The position numbers were made by a program, and so were the translations under genes. From positions 1 through 5,256 of the forward strand of contig DUAL01000134.1 in NCBI GenBank assembly GCA_012960835.1: a stretch of DNA of 5,256 nucleotides, given 5' to 3'. Below are positions 1-5,256 of this stretch, in pieces. Position 1 is the first letter of the stretch, and each line of letters begins with the position of its first letter. The notes below the pieces were generated by a model, which saw nothing but the letters and a program-made list of their open reading frames with translations, was not told the DNA's origin and made no database searches. Source of the stretch: Flavobacteriales bacterium. Its GTDB lineage: Bacteria; Bacteroidota; Bacteroidia; Flavobacteriales; BACL11.

Positions 1-179
1 ACGCAAGAGTGAATAATGCAATTAAGCAGCTAGAGTTAATCGGAAATTTGTCTAACTCTTCATCCTACGATTACACCGATGATGAAGTTAGAAAAATTAT
101 GGGCACATTAAATCAAAAGGTTAAAGAAATTAGCTTTAAATTTCAAGAAAGCCTAAAAAAAGAAAAGTTTAAATTATAA
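1..179 (+). CDS. 3' end of an unidentified gene (C-terminal 58 residues)
   Basis: The frame beginning at nt 3 is open and ends in TAA at 177-179; its start lies outside the window. The visible tail reads as a real protein end: a helical stretch (ARVNNAIKQLELIGNLSNSS), a Tyr/Asp patch (YDYTDDEV), then a long amphipathic Lys/Glu-rich helix ending KEKFKL. The pattern 'AIK-x-x-x-LIGNLSN-x-S-x-Y-x-YT-x-x-x-V-x-KI' is familiar to me as a small conserved module, either stand-alone or at C-termini of accessory-region proteins, but I cannot name a family with certainty. The stop lies 6 nt before the next start, so the gene is probably co-transcribed with the four genes that follow and may be a further member of the same system. 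No function is assigned. Confidence 0.7.
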   Translation, partial: ARVNNAIKQLELIGNLSNSSSYDYTDDEVRKIMGTLNQKVKEISFKFQESLKKEKFKL

Positions 180-185
180 ATAATT

Positions 186-2048
186 ATGAGTTCAGAGCAA
201 AAACTAAGATTTTATCCAGCTGTTCAACAGACAGGGTTTACTAATTCCTCCTTATCATCCTCAAACGACAAGGACCCCTCTGTAATTGTGAGAGAGATTG
301 TTCAAAATTCATTAGATGCTGCTCTTTTAGATGCTAAAAAAGATCAAGCAGAAATAAAGTTTGAACTTAAAGATATATTAAAAACGCAGATTCCTGGTTA
401 TGATAAATATTTATCTGCAATCAAATCAATAGAAAAAAACATTGAGAATTCAGGCAGTGATCAAGAGAGGGATATATTATCAGATATACAAAAAGAGATA
501 GAAAGTGACAGCATTTCAGTTTTAATGGTGACTGACAATGGAATTGGTTTTGATGATGTTAGATTACATGCTATTTTTTCAGACGGAGTTAGTTTAAAAC
601 CTGATCCTACAGCTGCAGGATCATACGGTAATGGTCATTTTTCAGCATTTAACATTTCGGGATTACGTTATGTTTTTTATGGGGGTATTCTTGATAACGG
701 TTCAAGGGTTGCTTCAGGACAAGCACTCCTGAGAACATTTGTGGATAATGATGGCCTAAAAACAGGTTATGGCTTTTATACTACAAGCAATGATGCATTA
801 ATTAAAGGAAATAATGTTTATCCAACTGGAAAGAAAATTCCTGAAATAATCTCAAAAGAGCTTGATGAGTTCAAAGGTTCAGGCTCTATTTTAGCTATTT
901 TTGGATTTAATTTTTTTGGTCAAGATAAGGATAGATTTTTTGATTTAATCTCTAGTTCAGTTGCAAGAAATTTTTTCGTTGCTCTGCACAATGAAGAGTT
1001 AGTTGTCGAGATTGCCAATAAGAATAAAAAAATATTATTAAATAAAGGTACGCTTGAATCTATTTTAGAAAGCACATCAGAAGTTAAGTCAGGTAGAGAA
1101 AAATTACCAAGTTATAAGATTGCCAAGAAATTTTATAATATTCTACTTAATGGAAACAGGCAAGATGTCGATACAGATGAGGGCAAGGTGATAGTTTGTT
1201 TTGAGAATTCAGAGACTGATACACAGTTGGCTGTTTGTCGAAATGGCATGTGGATTAGTAAAAACTTACCGAACCCATTGAGTATTGGAAATTTTTCTGA
1301 ATACAGAAATTTCAATGCGTTAATCTTGCCATATAAAGCAACAAATCTTTCACGATTAATGAGAAAGATTGAAGGAAGTATGCATGCTGATTTGTATCTC
1401 AATAGGTTTAAATCCTCTACTAACAGAACAGAATTTCAGAAATCTCTTGATGCAATTAAGATGTTTCTTCATTCTAAAATTGAAAAAAACGATGATGAGT
1501 CGTTTGACGTTAACATTCCAGAATTATCAATCCAAATGCTTGGAAGTTCCACTAGTAAGGTTAAAACTTCTAGGAGTAGCAATAAGGTCTCAAAGAAGCC
1601 TTCTGCTCAGAGGGATGTTGATGGAGATGGAACTGAGGACAAAAAAAAGACGTCGGAACGTGGGAATAGCAAACTTAAAACTGATAAGAAAAAACGTTCT
1701 GGCAGTCCATTTTATGTTGCTTCAGCATCTGCTAGGCACACTAATGACGGAGCTAAAATTATTTTCAAGGCAGATAAGAATAGCGAAAATTTGTTATTAA
1801 TATTGAGAATTGATGATGGAACTGATCCTTCTTGCGATTCTTTAGGCTATGTTCCTCCAATAGAAATTAAAAGCGCATCTTTAAATAATGAAAAACTACT
1901 TATTGATAATAACGATACAATTGTTATAGGTAAAGTTGATGCAGATGAATTGGTCAATATTTCTATTGACTATTCTCTTGATTCCAATTTGAAAAATTTT
2001 GGTGTTATTTACGACTTCTACAGTACAAAATCAACGAGGAGCGAGTAA
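186..2048 (+). CDS. GHKL (HSP90/MutL-type fold) ATP-binding protein
   Basis: This 620-residue protein has all three ATP-binding boxes of the GHKL fold. The N box is REIVQNSLDA (36-45), with E37 as the likely catalytic base and N41 as the Mg ligand. The G1 box is VTDNGIGF (115-122), with D117 as the adenine-contacting Asp. The G2 box is GSYGNG (145-150), followed by HFSAFNISGLRYVFYGG. The N box to G1 distance (N41 to D117, 76 residues) is well above the 25-45 usual in MutL, GyrB or HSP90, owing to a charged, probably helical insertion at about 50-110. A second alpha/beta region follows to about 430, then a Ser/Lys-rich linker (about 450-506) and a probably beta-rich C-terminal domain (507-620). 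No signal peptide or membrane segment is seen, so it is likely cytoplasmic. The ATG at 186 is the first in frame; no clear Shine-Dalgarno precedes it, which suggests coupling to the upstream gene. It lacks histidine-kinase H-box or receiver features. It is probably the ATP-driven core of the operon; its substrate is unknown. Confidence 0.92.
   Translation: MSSEQKLRFYPAVQQTGFTNSSLSSSNDKDPSVIVREIVQNSLDAALLDAKKDQAEIKFELKDILKTQIPGYDKYLSAIKSIEKNIENSGSDQERDILSDIQKEIESDSISVLMVTDNGIGFDDVRLHAIFSDGVSLKPDPTAAGSYGNGHFSAFNISGLRYVFYGGILDNGSRVASGQALLRTFVDNDGLKTGYGFYTTSNDALIKGNNVYPTGKKIPEIISKELDEFKGSGSILAIFGFNFFGQDKDRFFDLISSSVARNFFVALHNEELVVEIANKNKKILLNKGTLESILESTSEVKSGREKLPSYKIAKKFYNILLNGNRQDVDTDEGKVIVCFENSETDTQLAVCRNGMWISKNLPNPLSIGNFSEYRNFNALILPYKATNLSRLMRKIEGSMHADLYLNRFKSSTNRTEFQKSLDAIKMFLHSKIEKNDDESFDVNIPELSIQMLGSSTSKVKTSRSSNKVSKKPSAQRDVDGDGTEDKKKTSERGNSKLKTDKKKRSGSPFYVASASARHTNDGAKIIFKADKNSENLLLILRIDDGTDPSCDSLGYVPPIEIKSASLNNEKLLIDNNDTIVIGKVDADELVNISIDYSLDSNLKNFGVIYDFYSTKSTRSE
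2036..2041 (+). promoter_or_regulatory. Ribosome binding site for the 276-aa gene
   Basis: GAGGAG lies 6 nt before the ATG at 2048, inside the last codons of the ATPase gene. It is the strongest Shine-Dalgarno match in the operon and fixes the TAATG stop-start overlap as the true start, so translation can either re-initiate or begin independently here. Confidence 0.75.
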
Positions 2049-2878
2049 TGAATAGTGTTAATTCGTATTTGTTCCCAGTGCTAGAAGAGGGAAGGTTTGA
2101 TTATAATGATAGTTGTAGCTATAGTGTAAATCAGGTCGCAAGTGGATCTGATGGGGTAATAACGCTAGAACACCACCTTGTTGGAGATTCTTTTGTTTCT
2201 CAATTAATAAAAAACGGAGATGCAAGATTTGCTTGCACTGTTGTTTTGAAAAGCTCCTTATATAGAAAAACAGTTACTGTGGAACCCAATAATAGTGCAA
2301 GAGTGCTGCAAGTTGTAGAATTGCCAAAGACACTTGAAATTATGGATTTTTACCCAACAATTGTTTATACGGGTACTGATAGAGAAATCAAAGTTGCTGA
2401 TGATATGGGGCTTAGTAAAATTTGGCAAAAATCTTCATTTGATCTTTTACAAGGCTCTATATTGGCAAAGGAAAGCTGGATGGAGCTAGAAACTACTGCA
2501 GGTGATCTTATTACAGTTATAAGTGATGATAGTCAAAGAGAGGGGTCGTTTCAAGTAGAGATCAATCAACAAGAAGGAGGAAGGTTTGTTGCGAAGGTGC
2601 ATCCTGATTTATATGCAAATTTAAATAACTCAAAAGGGTCTTTACATTTTAATAGTGTAGTCACACATATGCTATCTTCTGGATTTCAAAAATTACACGA
2701 TGAATTTCAAAATGAAGATGTGGGTCATTTAACTAATTTTAATTTTATTAAAAAGAAGCTAGAACAAGATTCGTTGAATCCGTGGGGGTCTGAAGGATTT
2801 GATGCAACATTAATAGCGTGTTATTTTTTACCTCATGCATTTAAGAATACACAATTGGATGACGGATATGAGTTATAG
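2048..2878 (+). CDS. Uncharacterised operon protein, beta-rich N-terminus and helical C-terminus
   Basis: I do not recognise this 276-residue protein as a named family. Residues 1-185 look beta-rich, with alternating hydrophobic and charged stretches: TLEHHLVGDSFVSQLI (39-54), RFACTVVLKSSLYRKTV (60-76), a Gln-Val-Val strand near 88-90, and a Trp-containing segment (GLSKIW, 121-126) leading into LLQGSILAKESW (133-144). Residues 203-240 look helical, and the tail (NPWGSEGFDATLIACYFLPHAF, split at 244-265) is hydrophobic but too short and polar to be a convincing membrane anchor. No Walker, nuclease or metal-site signature was found. It starts by a TAATG overlap with the ATPase gene and has a good ribosome binding site, so it is probably made in step with the ATPase as a partner subunit, for example for substrate recognition. 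That role is inferred only from position. The gene itself is well supported by length, spacing and overlap. Confidence 0.85.
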   Translation: MNSVNSYLFPVLEEGRFDYNDSCSYSVNQVASGSDGVITLEHHLVGDSFVSQLIKNGDARFACTVVLKSSLYRKTVTVEPNNSARVLQVVELPKTLEIMDFYPTIVYTGTDREIKVADDMGLSKIWQKSSFDLLQGSILAKESWMELETTAGDLITVISDDSQREGSFQVEINQQEGGRFVAKVHPDLYANLNNSKGSLHFNSVVTHMLSSGFQKLHDEFQNEDVGHLTNFNFIKKKLEQDSLNPWGSEGFDATLIACYFLPHAFKNTQLDDGYEL

Positions 2879-3761
2879 TGACTTAAGAAGAATTGTTGGA
2901 AAAAACTCCAATAAAGAAGAATGCATAAAGCTTTTAGAAGCCTCCACCGATAAAGAAAGTTTTTTAAACTTTATATATAAATATATAGATAAAAATACTT
3001 TATTGGGTGAGGTTGATATTTCAAAATTTGACGAACCCTTATCTGAAAAAGAGTATAGAAGCATTCCATATTTTCATCAACAGAGTTTGTTTATATTATT
3101 TGAGAGTCAAAGCATAACTCCTATTTCAGCTTCTGATCCAGAGTTTTGGTTGTCGGTTACATTGCAAGCTATAAAAAACAATATCATTTCTCCATCTTTT
3201 CTTGCGTTTCCAGAAGTAGAAGGTTCTGCCAATAGTGGAAAATTAGAAATTGAAAAAGCCCTCAAAAGTGAAACATCTACTATAAAGAAGATGTTTAGAA
3301 AAAGAGGTAATAACCCTTTGTGGTTAACGGTGTCTCGCAAAATTCTCAAAAGTGCTTTTGGTCATATTGAAGCTAGAGGAAAAAAAGGCATATACCAAGA
3401 CATACCTTTTGCTACTGCGTGGTGGATAAGTTATATATCCAATGAAGTGTCTAAATCAACTACCCTGGAGGCAAAAGAAATTAGCCTGTATTTGATTAAC
3501 AATAAAACTCTTCGGAATGAGATATTTATGCGTATGTCAGGATCATTAACTATTCTTGCGGATAATAATATAAGAGATGCAATCTTTTTATACTTATTAC
3601 CACTGGAAGGCGAGAGTAAAATGACAGCGACGAAATTTACTTCGGCAAATTCTAAAAATCCTGGCTTTGCTAAGAGAATAGGTATCGAATCTTCTTGGAG
3701 GTGCATGGGGGCGTTAGAATCAATAGATAATGTTAAGATATTGGAGCAAATAGCACAATGA
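2868..3761 (+). CDS. Uncharacterised, mostly helical protein (possible distant DUF6339-like)
   Basis: With the ATG at 2868 this is a 297-residue protein. In-frame ATGs at 2859 and 2835 would add 3 or 11 residues; I prefer 2868 because the overlap with the preceding gene is smallest (11 nt) and a GGAT-type weak site sits about 7 nt upstream. The protein is predominantly helical by eye and has no signal peptide. The order ITPISASDPEFWLSVTLQ (83-100), then an arginine-bearing KMFRKRGNNPLWL (141-153), FATAWWISYI (181-190) and a following LINNKTLRNEIFMRMSGS (209-226) resembles from memory the layout of DUF6339 proteins (an 'ASD-x-x-FW' patch, a later Trp-rich patch, then an 'N-x-x-LR' helix). That similarity is weak and unverified. 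DUF6339 has no known activity, and I think it occurs near GHKL-ATPase accessory loci, which would fit. No catalytic motif is visible. The stop overlaps the next start (ATGA), indicating coupling. Confidence 0.82.
   Translation: MSYSDLRRIVGKNSNKEECIKLLEASTDKESFLNFIYKYIDKNTLLGEVDISKFDEPLSEKEYRSIPYFHQQSLFILFESQSITPISASDPEFWLSVTLQAIKNNIISPSFLAFPEVEGSANSGKLEIEKALKSETSTIKKMFRKRGNNPLWLTVSRKILKSAFGHIEARGKKGIYQDIPFATAWWISYISNEVSKSTTLEAKEISLYLINNKTLRNEIFMRMSGSLTILADNNIRDAIFLYLLPLEGESKMTATKFTSANSKNPGFAKRIGIESSWRCMGALESIDNVKILEQIAQ
3743..3746 (+). promoter_or_regulatory. Weak ribosome binding site for the PP-loop gene
   Basis: GGAG is placed 11 nt before the ATG at 3758, slightly further than ideal. Together with the ATGA overlap this suggests that the PP-loop protein is translated mainly by ribosomes that have just finished the preceding gene. 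Confidence 0.45.
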
Positions 3762-5068
3762 TTAATACGTATAAAGTTAATTATGCACACGATAATCATA
3801 AAGATTTTCCACATGTAGTAAAATTTTCTGGAGGTCGGTCTAGTGGGATGTTATTGTTTATTTTGCTAAAAAATGGCTTATTAAGCGCTGAAAGAGGCGA
3901 TGTTGTTGTTTTTAATAACACTTCTGCAGAACATTCTGCTACATACAAGTTTGTTACGGAATGCAAAGAAAGATGTGAAAAAGATTATGGAATTCCATTC
4001 TTTATAACTGAATTTGCAACCTATGAGGATTGTGCTAAAGGAGTTTATACTCGATTTTCTACATACAAGCTTGTAAATGAAAAACCTTTTTCAAAACATA
4101 ATCCTGATGGCTATCATTATAAAGGTGAAGTATTTGAAGAAGTGGTTTCTAAAAGTGGGTATTTACCAAATAAACACAAAAGCAGGACATGCACATTGGA
4201 AATGAAACTCAAGGTTTCAAACCAATTTCTTAGAGATTGGTTTTCTAACAGTGCTCAAATTGATAGGCTAGGCCATTTTGGAAAATCTAGTAGAATTGAT
4301 GAAGATGAAATATATAAATTACATCTTCGACATAGTGGAAGCACTCCAAAAGAAATATACTTGTCAAAGAAAAAATTCAGCTGGTCAAGACCATTAAGTA
4401 GACCAGAGCAAAATTTTTTAGATTTTTCTATAGTTGGAAAATCTAAAGTTACAAACCCCATGATTATTGACAACACCTTATCAAAAGTTGACCTAGAATA
4501 TGGAGAAGTGGAATATTGTAATTTTATTGGATTTAGATATGATGAACCAAGAAGGCTTGCCAAAATGAAAAAAAGGGTTATGGAAGAAAGCGAAAACGAT
4601 GATTTATCATATGTTGCAACTGGAATGGGAGAGCATATATATGTTCCTTTGTGTGAGTTGGAAATAACCAACAAAGATGTTGCTGAATTTTGGTCTAATC
4701 AGGGCTGGGATCTTGACTTACCCAACAATGGTGAAATGTCAAATTGTGTATATTGCTTTATGAAGGGAAACAAGTTGTTAAATATAGCAAAAGATGAAAA
4801 ACCTTTACTAGGTAACAAGGACCTTACTCCTGAAAATATATTATGGTGGGCCAATCTTGAAGAAAAATATCGCAGAGATTTGGTTGCTGAAAATAGGGAA
4901 ATTCGCTCAAATAACAAGTCTAATCCATATATAGGTTTTTTTGGTAGAAGTAGCCAAATGTCGTACAGAATTCTTGATAACCTAAAAGACATGAGTCAAA
5001 TAAATAAAGCAACTAATATTGAAAATATTGAGGAGCTTAATTCATTGCCTTGTGATTGTACTGACTGA
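3758..5068 (+). CDS. PP-loop ATP pyrophosphatase, PAPS reductase-like family
   Basis: This 436-residue protein belongs to the adenine-nucleotide alpha-hydrolase fold. The PP-loop is FSGGRSSGM (23-31), followed by the strand VVVFNNTSAEH (49-59), as in the phage and defence-island branch of PAPS reductase-like proteins. Other family landmarks are RTCTLEMKLK (143-152), IGFRYDEPRR (257-266, matching the usual 'GIRADEPRR') and SNCVYCFMKG (328-337). Cysteines C145, C330, C333 and the terminal C432 and C434 (PCDCTD) could hold an Fe-S cluster or zinc, as DndC-type relatives hold Fe-S; this is inference. Residues about 165-255 look like an insertion or an expanded lid. Known relatives adenylate or reduce sulfate compounds, or install sulfur in DNA (DndC, SspD); BrxP is part of type 4 BREX. 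The substrate here is unknown. A housekeeping CysH is unlikely because the protein is much longer than the roughly 240-aa CysH and lacks a recognisable CysH C-terminal ECGLH motif. Last gene of the operon. Confidence 0.9.
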   Translation: MINTYKVNYAHDNHKDFPHVVKFSGGRSSGMLLFILLKNGLLSAERGDVVVFNNTSAEHSATYKFVTECKERCEKDYGIPFFITEFATYEDCAKGVYTRFSTYKLVNEKPFSKHNPDGYHYKGEVFEEVVSKSGYLPNKHKSRTCTLEMKLKVSNQFLRDWFSNSAQIDRLGHFGKSSRIDEDEIYKLHLRHSGSTPKEIYLSKKKFSWSRPLSRPEQNFLDFSIVGKSKVTNPMIIDNTLSKVDLEYGEVEYCNFIGFRYDEPRRLAKMKKRVMEESENDDLSYVATGMGEHIYVPLCELEITNKDVAEFWSNQGWDLDLPNNGEMSNCVYCFMKGNKLLNIAKDEKPLLGNKDLTPENILWWANLEEKYRRDLVAENREIRSNNKSNPYIGFFGRSSQMSYRILDNLKDMSQINKATNIENIEELNSLPCDCTD

Positions 5069-5081
5069 AAAAAAGGGACGT

Positions 5082-5100
5082 CTTGAATTCAAAATTCAAG
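5082..5100. repeat. Perfect 8-bp inverted repeat with 3-nt spacer
   Basis: CTTGAATT (5082-5089) and AATTCAAG (5093-5100) are perfect reverse complements around CAA. The repeat overlaps the stop codon of the transposase remnant and probably belongs to the insertion-sequence terminus. In operon mRNA it could form an A/U-rich hairpin 14 nt after the PP-loop stop codon, but no U-run follows directly, so it is not called a terminator. Confidence 0.6.
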
Positions 5101-5178
5101 TGCAACACTTTTGTTATTCTCAATTAAAATTTGTTTCATTATATCCTGTGGTGTTTTAAAGCCAAATCTTTTTCTCCC
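5089..5178 (-). pseudogene. IS30-family transposase, C-terminal remnant
   Basis: Read on the minus strand, about 28 codons end in TGA (complement of 5089-5091). The peptide begins RKRFGFKTPQDIMKQ and ends NKSVALEF, the typical end of IS30-type transposases (an 'RPRK-x-x-G-x-x-TP' motif close to a terminal 'VAL'). Upstream of the Arg-Lys-Arg the frame loses all similarity (GFFVSASA, then a stop), so the break lies at about 5173-5178. The catalytic DDE core and the start are missing, so it cannot make a transposase. It runs convergently to the operon. Confidence 0.8.
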
Positions 5179-5256
5179 GAAAAGACCGACGCTGAAGCCT
5201 ATGAAAGGCTTGACAATATGGACGCACTAAAGCTGCTAAAACTGGCCGTAGAACAG
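5179..5256 (+). CDS. Possible gene fragment running off the window end
   Basis: A + strand frame is open from the insertion-sequence break to the window end and reads EKTDAEAYERLDNMDALKLL and so on, an acidic then amphipathic helical pattern that looks protein-like. The region is clearly richer in G+C than the operon. The frame stays open leftward to 5128 only by chance through the insertion-sequence remnant, so the gene may have lost its 5' end at the break. Alternatively it may start at ATG 5218, which has AAAGG about 9 nt upstream. The minus strand also has one open frame here, so the coding strand is not certain. No family is recognised. Confidence 0.35.
5195..5211 (+). repeat. Short hairpin AAGCCT-ATGAA-AGGCTT
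   Basis: Perfect 6-bp arms (5195-5200 and 5206-5211) flank a 5-nt loop. If ATG 5218 is a start, the 3' arm covers its AAAGG ribosome binding site and could mask it. The repeat is short enough to arise by chance. Confidence 0.3.

Larger units (their letters stand above)
5082..5178 (-). mobile_element. IS30-family insertion sequence fragment (right end)
   Basis: IS30-type transposase genes stop within or very near the terminal inverted repeat, so the outer end of the element should lie close to 5082, only about 13 nt after the operon's stop codon. The inner side ends abruptly at about 5178, where sequence and composition change. No matching left end is in the window, so the exact inverted repeat and any target duplication cannot be set. 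It is a deletion relic rather than a complete element. Confidence 0.6.

Noticed and set aside
1614..1640. Asp-rich DVDGDGTED stretch in the ATPase linker resembling a calcium-binding loop
   Set aside because: It is a single motif in a Ser/Lys-rich low-complexity linker, without the flanking helices of an EF-hand or the repeat of a dockerin; probably coincidence.
2968..3003. Very AT-rich segment with TATATAAATATATAG, a possible internal promoter
   Set aside because: It lies inside a well-supported coding frame, the codons make sense, and no convincing -35 partner was found at the right spacing.
4255..4674. Minus-strand open frames inside the operon genes (also at 1133-1402, 2873-3064, 3107-3349, 3431-3814 and 4699-4992)
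   Set aside because: They lie entirely or almost entirely antisense to strongly supported genes, have composition typical of reverse translations (Ser/Leu/Phe-rich), and show no motifs or ribosome binding sites of note.
3758..5068. Housekeeping sulfate-assimilation PAPS reductase (CysH)
   Set aside because: The protein is far longer than CysH, lacks its C-terminal ECGLH-type motif, has the phage and defence-type 'GFRYDEPRR' and 'NCVYCFMKG' motifs, and has no cys genes beside it.
5069..5112. Operon terminator formed by the 5082-5100 hairpin
   Set aside because: The arms are almost all A/T and the nearest T-run (four Ts at 5109-5112) is 8 nt away, so it is a poor intrinsic terminator; the repeat is better explained as part of the insertion-sequence end.
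1..5256. CRISPR array, tRNA or rRNA genes
   Set aside because: No regularly spaced direct repeats and no cloverleaf or rRNA-like conserved segments were seen on either strand.

Overview
The window is AT-rich bacterial DNA (about one third G+C by eye) and almost fully coding on the + strand. The host cannot be named from the sequence. Shine-Dalgarno-type sites and an IS30-type transposase tail are compatible with a Gram-negative bacterium, but nothing here is diagnostic. No chromosomal housekeeping gene is visible. The tight operon of poorly known genes next to a broken insertion sequence looks like an accessory or defence island.

Layout: (1) nt 1-179, the 3' end of an unidentified gene. (2) nt 186-5068, four close-packed or overlapping genes: a GHKL-fold ATPase (620 aa), an unrecognised protein (276 aa), a mostly helical protein with a weak DUF6339-like look (about 297 aa), and a PP-loop protein of the phosphoadenosine-phosphosulfate (PAPS) reductase-like family (436 aa). 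The junctions are a 6-nt gap, a TAATG overlap, a short overlap of about 11 nt and an ATGA overlap, so the genes are very probably co-transcribed and translationally coupled. (3) nt 5082-5178, the last part of an IS30-family transposase gene on the minus strand, cut off abruptly. (4) nt 5179-5256, visibly more GC-rich DNA with an open + strand frame running off the end.

Working model (inference): the four genes form one functional unit. A GHKL ATPase, with clear N, G1 and G2 boxes, could act as an ATP-driven clamp or switch. The PP-loop protein carries an SGGRSSG loop and several conserved-looking cysteines, so it could adenylate or sulfur-modify a nucleic acid or nucleotide, or reduce or hydrolyse a nucleotide. 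The two middle proteins may be partner or recognition subunits. PAPS reductase-like proteins are known parts of Dnd, Ssp and type 4 BREX defence systems, and GHKL ATPases occur in other defence loci. However, no DndB/D/E, SspB/C, PglZ, BrxC/L, cysteine desulfurase, helicase, methyltransferase or recognisable nuclease is in this window. I do not recognise this gene combination as a named system, so it is a candidate undescribed antiphage or nucleic-acid-modification module. The operon may extend upstream of the window.
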